A stretch of DNA of 64,000 nt, from assembly GCA_035524335.1 (NCBI GenBank), contig DATKPE010000057.1, positions 1 through 64,000 of the forward strand, read 5' to 3'. The position numbers and the translations under genes are program-made. The notes below the pieces were generated by a model. That model ran no database searches. It was not told where the DNA came from and saw only the letters and a program-made list of their open reading frames with translations. This document shows, in pieces, positions 54,390-62,559 of this stretch (positions are counted from its first letter, which is position 1; each line of letters begins with the position of its first letter). Source of the DNA: DATKPE01 sp035524335 (GTDB lineage: Bacteria; Bacteroidota; Ignavibacteria; UBA10030; SZUA-254).

Positions 54390-54421
54390 TACCGCCAGGG
54401 AGACCACAGTCTTGGTGGTAT

Positions 54422-54450
54422 AATATATTCCCTCTGCCGCTGAGAGGCAA
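54422..54450 (-). promoter_or_regulatory. Predicted promoter of the lytic transglycosylase gene
   Basis: Minus strand TTGCCT (54445-54450), 17 bases, TATATT (54422-54427). Start near 54415. Confidence 0.65.
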
Positions 54451-54492
54451 GTCAAAAATGTGCGTTCCATCACGTCCCTGACGGAAAGTGCC

Positions 54493-55179
54493 TTATTCAT
54501 TCGGTTTTTTGGAAAGACGAAGTTTTTCTATCTCTCCGATTTTCTCGATTCTTTTCTGATGCCGGCCGCCGCTGAACGGTGTTTCCAGCCACACCCTGAC
54601 GATCGCCTTGGCAAGCTCGGTCCCCAGAACCCTGCCGCCGAGGGTCAGCACGTTCGCATCGTTGTGCTCCCGACTGCTCCGGGCCGAAAATTCGTCCGTA
54701 CAGCAGGTTGCGCGGATACAGCAGACTTTATTCGCGACGATCGCCGACGCGAGGCCGACCGCGTCGATCATGATGCCCCGGCAGGCGGTTCCCGCATGAA
54801 CCATCCTGGCGACGGCGAAGGCAAAGTCCGGATAATCACACGCTTCCGCCGATGTCGTACCGACGTCGATGACCGCATATCCGAGACTTTCAATATACGG
54901 CCGTAAAACTTCCTTGAGGGCGAAGCCGCCGTGGTCGCTACCGAGGGCGACCGTCCGGACGCTCCGGTCTGCGGCAGGCGCCGGTCCCGGCGCTGATGCA
55001 GGTCCCGCATCCGGCGTTCCGATGACAATCGCAATACCGTGACGCCGGGCGGCATCGGCGGCGGCGGCGGTCACGAGCGCATCGCGCCCGGCGTGCAGTG
55101 ACTTTTTCCCCTCCCGCGCGCAATCCAGAATCATTCGTTCAGTGATGCATTGACGTCCCATAGAGATCTCACTGTGCAT
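54493..55179 (-). CDS. rpiB: RpiB-family sugar-phosphate isomerase with an N-terminal extension
   Basis: LacA/RpiB fold, normally interconverting ribose 5-phosphate and ribulose 5-phosphate. The core (about 73-228) has GSDHGGFALKE, CDYPDFA, SREHNDANVL and the C-terminal GGRHQKR. Two things are unusual. First, where E. coli-type enzymes have the catalytic Cys (CGTG), this protein reads IDAVG, so the Cys is replaced by Asp. Second, there is an extension of about 72 residues, CITERMILDCAREG...ALVTAAAADAARRHGI, similar in style to the N-terminal segment of EutQ-like and other microcompartment-associated proteins. It may therefore act on a different substrate. Overlaps the rlpA stop by 11 bases. 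Confidence 0.8.
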   Translation of the reverse strand: MHSEISMGRQCITERMILDCAREGKKSLHAGRDALVTAAAADAARRHGIAIVIGTPDAGPASAPGPAPAADRSVRTVALGSDHGGFALKEVLRPYIESLGYAVIDVGTTSAEACDYPDFAFAVARMVHAGTACRGIMIDAVGLASAIVANKVCCIRATCCTDEFSARSSREHNDANVLTLGGRVLGTELAKAIVRVWLETPFSGGRHQKRIEKIGEIEKLRLSKKPNE

Positions 55180-55615
55180 AATGTTGGGGAATGCCTGTGG
55201 TGTCGCCGAGAGTGACGATGGTGAGGCGAACCCGCGCAGTCCCGGGACCGATCAGACGGAGCTCCTCCGCAGCGGCGAGCGACAGATCGATGATCCGGTT
55301 ATCCTTGAATGGTCCCCGGTCGTTGATCCGGACGGTCACCTGCCGTCCGTTGTCCAGATCTTCGACGAGCACCTGTGTATTGAACGGCAGGGTCCGGTGG
55401 GCCGCTGTCATCTGGTGCATATCATAGCGTTCCCCGTCGGCGGTCAGCCGGCCGTTATATTCATCCGCATAATACGATGCGATTCCCTCCTCCGCCTGGA
55501 GGGAAGTTCCCCCGGGAGGGGCCGGGCGTTCTGCCGTGAAGCGCGGCGACGACACGCATCCCCCGGCGACGACGGCCAGGATACCGCACGCCACGACGGC
55601 GGAACCGCGGGTCAT
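55169..55615 (-). CDS. RlpA-like lipoprotein (septal ring lytic transglycosylase family)
   Basis: Exported lipoprotein of 148 residues with lipobox VAGGC. The double-psi beta-barrel domain is clear: GIASYYADEYNGRLTADGERYDM, MTAAHRTLPFNTQVLVEDLDNGRQVTVRINDRGPF and IIDLSLAAAEEL. RlpA proteins cut naked glycan strands at septa in some bacteria. There is no C-terminal SPOR domain here; a separate SPOR-domain protein is encoded at 61714. It abuts manC (stop and start share one base). Confidence 0.88.
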   Translation of the reverse strand: MTRGSAVVACGILAVVAGGCVSSPRFTAERPAPPGGTSLQAEEGIASYYADEYNGRLTADGERYDMHQMTAAHRTLPFNTQVLVEDLDNGRQVTVRINDRGPFKDNRIIDLSLAAAEELRLIGPGTARVRLTIVTLGDTTGIPQHYAQ

Positions 55616-56703
55616 CAGAGATACTCCGTCATCTGTTTACGCCTGAGAAAATCGACAACTTCCTTCACATCCTGCGACGCCCCCTGCCGGCAGACCAGAA
55701 CGGCGTCGGGAGTGGCGATGATGACGAGATCCTCCACCCCGATGGCGGCGACAAAGGTATCGCCCGCGTCGATGAAGGTATTGTTCGTCTGCAGGAGGTA
55801 GGTAGTCCCTTTCACCGAATTGCCGGCGTCGTCCTTGCCGCTCAATCGGACGACCTCGTCCCAGGAACCGACATCGCTCCAGCCGAATTTTCCGGGGATC
55901 ACAAAGACGCTTTTGGCCTTCTCCATCACGCCGTAATCGATCGAGATCGGCCGGATGATACGATAGGCGTTTTCCAGAACATGGTCGAAATTGTCGCTCC
56001 CGATCGCGGCATCCACTCTCTGGAGTTCCTTCCACATATCCGGGAGCTGGCGTTCGATCTGGTCGAGGATGGTGTCGACCCTCCAGACAAACATGCCGCT
56101 GTTCCAGTAAAAATCGCCGCTCGCGAGGAATTTCCTGGCGGTCTCGAGGTTCGGTTTTTCTGCGAAGGTTTTGACCGTCCGGACGCCGCGGGGACTCCAG
56201 GGATTACCCCCATCCTGTTCCTCCCTCACCTGAATATACCCGTACCCCGTTTCGGGCCGCGTCGGCTGGATCCCGACGGTCACCAGGGTCTTCGATTCTT
56301 CCGCGACCTCCACAGCGAGCCTGAGGATCCTCCGGAATTCGTCGGCGTCCTGCATGATATGGTCGGCCGGAAGAACGATCATCACGGCGGCGGGGTCGAG
56401 ACGCCGGATGAACAGGGCCGCCAGTGCGATGCATGGCGCGGTGTTGCGGCCGATCGGTTCGACAATGATGTTGCCCTGAGGCAGTTTCGGCAGCTGCTTT
56501 GCGATCGCCGCCTTCTGGACGCGGTTGGTGACGACCAGCGTGCGCGTCGGATCGACCAGCGATTCGATCCGCTTTACCGTATTCTGGATCATCGTTCCGC
56601 GCTCGAGTATTTCCAGCAGTTGTTTCGGCGACTTTTCACGGCTTCGCGGCCAGAACCTGGATCCGACACCGCCCGCCATGATGACCGCATACACATTCGG
56701 CAT
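55615..56703 (-). CDS. manC: Mannose-1-phosphate guanylyltransferase
   Basis: Makes GDP-mannose from mannose 1-phosphate and GTP, for glycan and LPS synthesis. 362 residues with the pyrophosphorylase signature IMAGGVGSRFWPRSREKSPKQLL, VLPADHIM, TVGIQPTRPETGYGYIQ, FAEKPN and WNSGMFVW. It lacks the C-terminal isomerase half found in bifunctional enzymes. ATG 56703 with AGGAAA upstream is preferred over the in-frame ATG at 56718. Lies between alr and rlpA in a minus-strand operon. Confidence 0.93.
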   Translation of the reverse strand: MPNVYAVIMAGGVGSRFWPRSREKSPKQLLEILERGTMIQNTVKRIESLVDPTRTLVVTNRVQKAAIAKQLPKLPQGNIIVEPIGRNTAPCIALAALFIRRLDPAAVMIVLPADHIMQDADEFRRILRLAVEVAEESKTLVTVGIQPTRPETGYGYIQVREEQDGGNPWSPRGVRTVKTFAEKPNLETARKFLASGDFYWNSGMFVWRVDTILDQIERQLPDMWKELQRVDAAIGSDNFDHVLENAYRIIRPISIDYGVMEKAKSVFVIPGKFGWSDVGSWDEVVRLSGKDDAGNSVKGTTYLLQTNNTFIDAGDTFVAAIGVEDLVIIATPDAVLVCRQGASQDVKEVVDFLRRKQMTEYL

Positions 56704-56714
56704 GGAGTTTCCTG

Positions 56715-57830
56715 TCATTCAAAATAGTACCGCGGCACCCTGGCCGCAATGTTCGTCAGCACCTCGTACGGCAATGTGTTCATCCACCGCGCAATCTGCC
56801 AGACCGTTACTTCGCTGCTGCCGTCCTTTCCGATGAGGGTGACATCGTCGCCGACATGGACCTCGGCATCCAGACCGACGTCGACCATGACCTGATCCAT
56901 GCAGACGGCGCCGACCACCCGGAATTGACCGCCCCGGATGAGCACGTTCGCCCTGTTCGAAAGCTGTCGGCTGTAGCCGTCTCCGTAGCCTATCGGCACG
57001 GTCGCGATCCGCGTGCGCCTGTCCGCGACGAACTGCCGGCCGTAACTGACGCTCATGCCGGGCATGATTTCCTTGAGATAGACAACTTTGGATTTCAGGG
57101 AGAGAACCGGTTTGACATCGACCGATTCGGACGTCTCCATCGAAGGATAGATGCCGTAAATCAGGATACCGGGCCGCACCATATTCAGCAGGGACGACGG
57201 GACGTCGAGGAGTGCGCCGCTGTTGGCAATATGCCGGTACCGAATATCGAGTCCAAGCCGCTCACTCTTCCGCAGAACTTCGCTGAACCGGCTCATCTGC
57301 TCGTTGACGAACGATTTATCCCGTTCGTCCGCGGTGGCAAAATGGCTGTAGATGCCGATGACGTCGAGGTGCGGGAGGCGGGCGACGTGTTCGATGAATC
57401 GCTCCGCATGTTCCCACCGGACCCCGAGCCGTTCCATGCCGGTATCGATCTTGAGGTGAACCCGGGGACGCCGGGCGGGGTTGGCGGCCGCCTCCGCGTT
57501 TATTTTCTCGGCGATTTCAACCGAGGAGACGGTTATATCGAGCTGGTATTCGAGGAATTCGTCCACCTGACTGCCGAGAACGCCGCCGAGAACGAGGATG
57601 GGAGCGGTGATTCCGTGGTTCCGGAGGAGGATTCCCTCCTCGAGGAAGCCGACGCCGAGATAGTCGATACCGAATTTATTGAGGGCATGGGCAATTTCGA
57701 TGATCCCGTGTCCGTAGGCATTCGCCTTGACGATGCCCATAACGCCGACAGATGGCCCTGCCTTCCGCCGGACAGCTTCGAGATTGGCTTTGACCGCCTG
57801 AAGATTTATCTCCGCGCGCGTTATTCGCAT
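56715..57830 (-). CDS. alr: Alanine racemase
   Basis: PLP enzyme that makes D-alanine for peptidoglycan. 371 residues. The cofactor Lys is in GIVKANAYGHG near residue 34; HLKIDTGMERLG, HIANSGALLD, VRPGILIYGIYP and the catalytic Tyr region SYGRQFVA followed by IGYGDGYSR are all typical. First gene of alr-manC-rlpA-rpiB, with a perfect -35 promoter at 57866-57894. Starts at ATG 57830. Confidence 0.95.
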   Translation of the reverse strand: MRITRAEINLQAVKANLEAVRRKAGPSVGVMGIVKANAYGHGIIEIAHALNKFGIDYLGVGFLEEGILLRNHGITAPILVLGGVLGSQVDEFLEYQLDITVSSVEIAEKINAEAAANPARRPRVHLKIDTGMERLGVRWEHAERFIEHVARLPHLDVIGIYSHFATADERDKSFVNEQMSRFSEVLRKSERLGLDIRYRHIANSGALLDVPSSLLNMVRPGILIYGIYPSMETSESVDVKPVLSLKSKVVYLKEIMPGMSVSYGRQFVADRRTRIATVPIGYGDGYSRQLSNRANVLIRGGQFRVVGAVCMDQVMVDVGLDAEVHVGDDVTLIGKDGSSEVTVWQIARWMNTLPYEVLTNIAARVPRYYFE

Positions 57831-57865
57831 GCTCTCTGACCGGTTTCCGTCATCTCAGGTTGCAG

Positions 57866-57894
57866 AATATAGCAGTTCCGGGCAACAATGTCAA
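57866..57894 (-). promoter_or_regulatory. Predicted strong promoter of alr-manC-rlpA-rpiB
   Basis: Minus strand TTGACA (57889-57894), 17 bases, TATATT (57866-57871). Start near 57859, 29 bases before the alr ATG. Confidence 0.75.
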
Positions 57895-57917
57895 TGAAAA
57901 GAGCCGCTCCCCTGAAG

Positions 57918-57950
57918 CAAAAAACCCATCCCGCCTTCTGCGGGATGGGT
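57918..57950 (-). terminator. Strong Rho-independent terminator of atpD-atpC
   Basis: ACCCATCCCGC (57924-57934) and GCGGGATGGGT (57940-57950) form a perfect 11-pair stem with a five-base loop, followed on the minus strand by a T tract (57924 down to 57919). It directly precedes the alr promoter. Confidence 0.9.
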
Positions 57951-57976
57951 CATGAAGAGACCGGATCCGAACCCGT

Positions 57977-58390
57977 TCAGCTGTTGCGCCCGGCGATCCG
58001 GATGCGGTTGAGAGCCCGCTGGAGGGCAACGCGCGCCCGGTCGAGGTCGGTGTCCGGGTTCCGCCCGCTGATCCTACCGTTCGCACGCTCTTTCGCCGCC
58101 CTGGCCCGGGGGATGTCGATTTCATCCGACCGCTCGGCGGTTTCCGCGAGGAAGGTGACATGATTCCGGAGAACGTCGACAAATCCGCCGCTGGTGGCAT
58201 AGAGGAATTCGGCGCCCGCGACATCCTTCAGCTTCGCCTCACCGATCCCGATGGCGGCAAGGAGAGGGGCGTGGTTATACAGCACCTGAAATCCGCCGAG
58301 AACGCCGGGAGCGCTGAAGCTCACGACGTCGCCGCTGAAGATCACCCGGCGGGGAGTGATGATTTCCAGTTTGAAGGTCTTCTCCGCCAT
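57977..58390 (-). CDS. atpC: ATP synthase F1 epsilon subunit
   Basis: Central-stalk subunit that can inhibit ATP hydrolysis. 137 residues with FKLEIITPRRVIFSGDVVSFSAPGVLGGFQVLYNHAPLLAAI at the start and a complete C-terminal helical hairpin (about 90-137). It follows atpD by six bases and is closed by a strong terminator. No atpA, atpG, atpH or Fo genes are near, as in Chlorobi and some Bacteroidota, where atpD-atpC form a separate unit. Confidence 0.94.
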   Translation of the reverse strand: MAEKTFKLEIITPRRVIFSGDVVSFSAPGVLGGFQVLYNHAPLLAAIGIGEAKLKDVAGAEFLYATSGGFVDVLRNHVTFLAETAERSDEIDIPRARAAKERANGRISGRNPDTDLDRARVALQRALNRIRIAGRNS

Positions 58391-58396
58391 ACGCCG

Positions 58397-59803
58397 TCAG
58401 GCATTTTCCTTCTTGTACTTCTCGAGGACATCCTCGATCGGTCCGACCATATAGAAGTAATTCTCGGGAATCTGATCGTACGCCCCCTCGATGATCCCCT
58501 TGAAGCTCCTGATGGTATCTTCGAGCTTGACGTATTTCCCCGGGATATTGGTGAACTGTTCTGCCACGAAAAACGGCTGGGAGAGGAACTTCTGGATTTT
58601 TCTGGCCCGGTTCACGGTCAGTTTGTCGTCATCCGACAGTTCGTCCATCCCGAGAATGTTGATGATGTCCTGCAGATCCTTGTAGGTCTGGAGGATTTCC
58701 TTCACGCGTTTCGCCACGGAATAATGTTCCTGACCGACAATGCCGGGATCCAGAATGCGGGAGGTCGAATCGAGCGGATCGACCGCCGGATAAATACCCA
58801 TATCGGAGATCTGACGGCTGAGCACCGTTGTTGCGTCGAGATGGGTGAAGGTCGTCGCCGGAGCAGGATCGGTCAGATCGTCGGCCGGCACGTAAATCGC
58901 CTGAACCGAGGTGATCGACCCCTTCTTCGTCGACGTAATCCGTTCCTGCAGTTCGCCCATTTCGGTGGAGAGGGTCGGCTGGTAACCGACGGCGGACGGC
59001 ATCCGGCCGAGGAGCGCCGAAACCTCGGAACCGGCCTGGACGAAGCGGAAAATGTTGTCGATGAAGAGGAGAACGTCCTTCCCCTCCGCATCGCGGAAAT
59101 ACTCCGCCATCGTGAGCGCGGTAAGACCGACGCGCTGACGCGCCCCCGGTGGTTCGTTCATCTGTCCGAACACGAGCGCCGTCTTGTCGAGCACGCCCGA
59201 TTCCTTCATTTCCAGCCAGAGATCGTTTCCTTCCCTGGTCCGTTCGCCCACGCCGGCAAAGACGGAATAGCCGCCGTGGTGGGTGGCAATGTTGTGGATA
59301 AGTTCCATGATCACAACCGTTTTGCCGACTCCCGCGCCGCCGAAGAGTCCGGTCTTGCCGCCCTTCGAATACGGCTCGAGGAGGTCGATGACCTTGATGC
59401 CGGTTTCAAACATTTCCTTCTGCGTGCTCAGGGTGTCGAACTGGGGAGGATTGCGATGGATCGGATACTTTTCCTTCGCCTCGATCTTCGGGAGCTTGTC
59501 GATCCCTTCTCCGATGACGTTGATCAGTCTGCCGAGAGTTCCGGTGCCGACCGGGACCATGATCGGTCCGCCGGTATCGATCGCTTTCATGCCCCGGACC
59601 AGACCATCGGTGGAATCCATGGCGACCGTTCTGACCCGTTCCTCTCCGAGATGCTGTTGAACCTCGCAGACGAGCTCTTCATCGATTCCCTCGATATTTT
59701 TCCGCGGAATTTTAACCGCGTTCAGAATTGCGGGGAGTGCCCCTCCGGAAAAATCGATGTCGACGACCGGTCCTATGACCTGGGTAATTTTGCCTTCGTT
59801 CAT
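58397..59803 (-). CDS. atpD: ATP synthase F1 beta subunit
   Basis: Catalytic subunit of F1. 468 residues, highly conserved: the P-loop GGAGVGKTVV, the catalytic Glu in AGVGERTREGNDLW, the Walker B region DVLLFIDNIFRFVQAGSEVSALLGRMPSAVGYQPTL and the DELSDDDKL element near the C terminus. GAGGAG precedes the ATG, and a promoter lies at 59886-59914. Transcribed with atpC. Confidence 0.98.
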   Translation of the reverse strand: MNEGKITQVIGPVVDIDFSGGALPAILNAVKIPRKNIEGIDEELVCEVQQHLGEERVRTVAMDSTDGLVRGMKAIDTGGPIMVPVGTGTLGRLINVIGEGIDKLPKIEAKEKYPIHRNPPQFDTLSTQKEMFETGIKVIDLLEPYSKGGKTGLFGGAGVGKTVVIMELIHNIATHHGGYSVFAGVGERTREGNDLWLEMKESGVLDKTALVFGQMNEPPGARQRVGLTALTMAEYFRDAEGKDVLLFIDNIFRFVQAGSEVSALLGRMPSAVGYQPTLSTEMGELQERITSTKKGSITSVQAIYVPADDLTDPAPATTFTHLDATTVLSRQISDMGIYPAVDPLDSTSRILDPGIVGQEHYSVAKRVKEILQTYKDLQDIINILGMDELSDDDKLTVNRARKIQKFLSQPFFVAEQFTNIPGKYVKLEDTIRSFKGIIEGAYDQIPENYFYMVGPIEDVLEKYKKENA

Positions 59804-59885
59804 ACTACTCCTCTGATTTCACCGTTATACGTAACCTTTTATCTTGGTTTACCGCCATGGCAGGCTGTACCAGAAATGCGCAACA

Positions 59886-59914
59886 AATATATGTATTTCG
59901 ACCTTCATAAGCAA
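59886..59914 (-). promoter_or_regulatory. Predicted promoter of atpD-atpC
   Basis: Minus strand TTGCTT (59909-59914), 17 bases, TATATT (59886-59891). Start near 59879, leaving a leader of about 75 bases. Confidence 0.7.
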
Positions 59915-60252
59915 CAGTTTCAGACCGCCGGTTCCCTCCTTTTACAGCGATTCCGTTCAGTTGAGATACCATCCGGTCCCCTCGCACTCCGGCATGACCG
60001 ACCACCGCTGAAATTCCACTGTCTTCAATATCCGTAACAGAGTCGGGGATAAATGCCCGCCCCGGAGACCGGCAGAAAAAAAAGGATGTTCGATGGGGAA
60101 CAAGCTCCGGTCGATTGAGCCGACGGACCGAGAGAATTCATATTTGAATAAAGAGACCGGGAAATTCTGCCGACTTGTCAAATCCCCGATTCCTGACAAA
60201 CATTCGAATTCAGCATAATTTCATTAAAATCTTTTAAAATAGTAAATATATT
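59915..60252. other. Gene-free stretch between the atpD and miaB promoters
   Basis: About 340 bases between two divergent promoters. I find no convincing coding frame, RNA gene or terminator. An 80-codon minus-strand frame (59957-60199) lacks a ribosome-binding site and any recognisable domain. The last 60 bases before the miaB promoter are AT-rich. Confidence 0.4.
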
Positions 60253-60281
60253 TTGCCTTTCTGTCAGAATTTTGGTATAAT
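60253..60281 (+). promoter_or_regulatory. Predicted strong promoter of miaB-SPOR-sigma54 activator-lptE
   Basis: TTGCCT (60253-60258), 17 bases, TATAAT (60276-60281), the only fully canonical -10 box found. Start near 60288. Confidence 0.75.
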
Positions 60282-60334
60282 TGGAATTGATTGAAAGTAA
60301 CGCCCCCTTCAATACAGATTTTGACAGTTCCTGC

Positions 60335-60352
60335 TCCGTCCGACCGGACGGA
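60335..60352 (+). promoter_or_regulatory. Hairpin in the miaB leader
   Basis: TCCGTCC (60335-60341) pairs with GGACGGA (60346-60352) around a four-base loop. It ends 12 bases before the miaB ATG, so it could mask the ribosome-binding region. There is no T tract, so it is not a terminator. Confidence 0.4.
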
Positions 60353-60364
60353 TGGATTAGCTTG

Positions 60365-61717
60365 ATGACACAGCCGCTGAAAAGGGTCTACATAGAAACC
60401 TACGGATGTCAGATGAATCTTGCTGACACCGAAGTCGCCTCCAGTATTCTGGCCGGGGACGGTTTCACTTCCGTTACAACGCCTGCGGAAGCCGACGTCA
60501 TTCTCGTGAACACGTGCAGTATCCGTGAAAACGCCGAACAGCGGGTGTACGGCAGGCTGGGAGAGTTCAAACGGCTGAAAGTAACGAAACCCGGACTGCT
60601 CGTCGGCGTCCTCGGCTGTATGGCTGAACGGCTGAGGGAAAAGCTGATCACGGAACAGGCGAACGGAGTCGGCCAGATCGTCGATCTCATCGTCGGGCCG
60701 GACGAGTATCGCAAACTTCCCGCGCTGATGGAACATGCCTGGCAGGGGGGCAGGGGCATCGCCGTCCAGCTTTCGCGGGTGGAGACCTACGACGACATCA
60801 CTCCCCTTCGCACGGAAGGGATCAGCGCCTGGATCTCGGTGATGCGGGGGTGCGACAAGTTCTGCAGTTTCTGCGTCGTGCCGTTCACCCGCGGGCGGGA
60901 ACGAAGCAGATCGTTCCATTCGATCGTCGAAGAAACGGAGGTCCTGGTCTCCCGCGGATTCCGTGATGTGACGCTTCTCGGACAGAATGTCAATTCGTAC
61001 CGGGACGGTGAGCACGATTTTGCCGCTCTTCTCGACCGGGTCGCGGCCGTCGACGAACGCTTACGGGTGCGGTTCACGACATCGCATCCGCAGGACATGT
61101 CGGACAGGCTGATCGAAACGATTGCCGGCCGGAGGAACATCTGCCGGTATATCCATCTCCCCGTCCAGTCGGGCTCCGACAGGATTCTCTCCCTCATGGC
61201 GCGCAGTTACAGCGTTGCGCATTACAGGAATCTGATCGGAAAAATCCGCGCTGCGATGCCCGATGCGGCGCTGTCGACCGACGTGATTGCCGGATTCCCG
61301 ACCGAAACGCCCGACGATCACCGCCGCACGCTCGATCTGATGCAGGAGATCGCATACGACGGTGCGTTCATGTTTAAATATTCCGCACGGGAGCGCACCC
61401 CTTCCTCCCTCATGCCGGATGATGTCCCCGACGCGGTGAAAACGGCGCGGGTGACGGAGATTATCGAACAGCAGACGGCGATTTCAGCGGCGAAGAATGC
61501 CGCCCACATCGGCTCCTCGATGGAGGTCCTCGTCGAGGGGGAGAGCAGAAAATCCTCCCTCGAGTGGCAGGGAAGAACCGGCGGCAACAAGATGGTGATA
61601 TTCCCGAAAGACGGCATGAACGCCGGCGAATACCACTCCATCCGGATCGAGCGAGCGAACTCGGCCACGCTGTTCGGCCGACAATACCTGCGTGCAAACA
61701 TCATGGAGGCGGCATGA
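60365..61717 (+). CDS. miaB: tRNA-2-methylthio-N6-dimethylallyladenosine synthase
   Basis: Radical SAM methylthiotransferase that adds a methylthio group to position 37 of tRNAs. 450 residues in the standard order: UPF0004 domain with three cluster Cys (YGCQMN, VNTCSIRENAEQ, VLGCMAE), radical SAM motif CDKFCSFC near residue 163, and a C-terminal TRAM domain. ATG 60365 is used; a longer frame from 60281 begins before the predicted transcript start. Overlaps the SPOR gene by four bases. Confidence 0.96.
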   Translation: MTQPLKRVYIETYGCQMNLADTEVASSILAGDGFTSVTTPAEADVILVNTCSIRENAEQRVYGRLGEFKRLKVTKPGLLVGVLGCMAERLREKLITEQANGVGQIVDLIVGPDEYRKLPALMEHAWQGGRGIAVQLSRVETYDDITPLRTEGISAWISVMRGCDKFCSFCVVPFTRGRERSRSFHSIVEETEVLVSRGFRDVTLLGQNVNSYRDGEHDFAALLDRVAAVDERLRVRFTTSHPQDMSDRLIETIAGRRNICRYIHLPVQSGSDRILSLMARSYSVAHYRNLIGKIRAAMPDAALSTDVIAGFPTETPDDHRRTLDLMQEIAYDGAFMFKYSARERTPSSLMPDDVPDAVKTARVTEIIEQQTAISAAKNAAHIGSSMEVLVEGESRKSSLEWQGRTGGNKMVIFPKDGMNAGEYHSIRIERANSATLFGRQYLRANIMEAA

Positions 61718-62559
61718 ACATGCTCTGCAGAACGGGCCTGAGTGGAGGGAGAACAATACTGCTGATGTGTGCGATGTTCCTTCTTCCCGGGCGGCCTCTG
61801 GTTCACACCCAGACCGTTTCCGACGCCCAGCAGACGGAGGAAATCAAATCCTATCTTGCCAAGATCGATCAGGGGCAGGCGGACGATGTCCGGCGGATCC
61901 TTCCGGATCTCATCGCAAAGTATCAGAACACACCGGGACTGCTGTATCTGGAGGGTCGTCTGGCGGCCGACGGCATCGAGGGGGTAAAATTTTACCAGAG
62001 CGTGGTCGACAATTTCCCCAAAAGCGAATGGGCCGAGGACGCACTCTACAGAATTTACCAGTATTATCAGGCGATCGGGCTGTACAAGACCGCCGATCTG
62101 AAATTAGCGCAGTTGAAGAACGACTATCCGAACTCCGCCCATCTGACGCCGGCCGGGGCGCCATCGCCCGACGTGAAACCGGCGGATTCCTCCCTCCAGG
62201 TGGCCCGGAAAGACACCATCGCCGTGACGGTCCAGCAGAAGACGCCTCCGCCGGAGGCAAAACCGGAACCGCCGGTGAATACGGCGCCGCCCGACACGGC
62301 GGGACGCCAGCTTCAGCCGGCCCAGGCCGGGTACACACTGCAGGTCGGAGCGTTTTCCACGCTCGCCAACGCGGAGAAGCAAAAGGCATATTTTGACGAT
62401 CTCGGGTATCCGGCGGAGATCGCGAACAAGGTACGGAACGGGAAAAGTCTCCACCTCGTCTGGGTCGGTCATTTCACGACCTCGGCCGAAGCGATCAGGT
62501 TCAGGGATGATGTCAAATCACGGTTCAAGCTTGGAGGCATCGTGGTGGAAAGATACTGA
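61714..62559 (+). CDS. Exported SPOR-domain protein
   Basis: 281 residues. An N-terminal signal peptide (about 12-30, ILLMCAMFLLPGRPLVHT), a helical TPR-like region (about 35-140), a Pro/Ala-rich linker, and a C-terminal SPOR domain (about 205-281: YTLQVGAFSTLANAEKQKAYFDDLGYP). SPOR domains bind denuded peptidoglycan at division sites. ATG 61714 overlaps the miaB stop and is preceded by GGAGGC; the longer frame to 61564 runs through miaB. The next gene follows with no gap. Confidence 0.87.
   Translation: MNMLCRTGLSGGRTILLMCAMFLLPGRPLVHTQTVSDAQQTEEIKSYLAKIDQGQADDVRRILPDLIAKYQNTPGLLYLEGRLAADGIEGVKFYQSVVDNFPKSEWAEDALYRIYQYYQAIGLYKTADLKLAQLKNDYPNSAHLTPAGAPSPDVKPADSSLQVARKDTIAVTVQQKTPPPEAKPEPPVNTAPPDTAGRQLQPAQAGYTLQVGAFSTLANAEKQKAYFDDLGYPAEIANKVRNGKSLHLVWVGHFTTSAEAIRFRDDVKSRFKLGGIVVERY

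Noticed and set aside
59957..60199. 80-codon minus-strand frame in the atpD-miaB gap
   Set aside because: No ribosome-binding site, no promoter in the right place and no recognisable domain.
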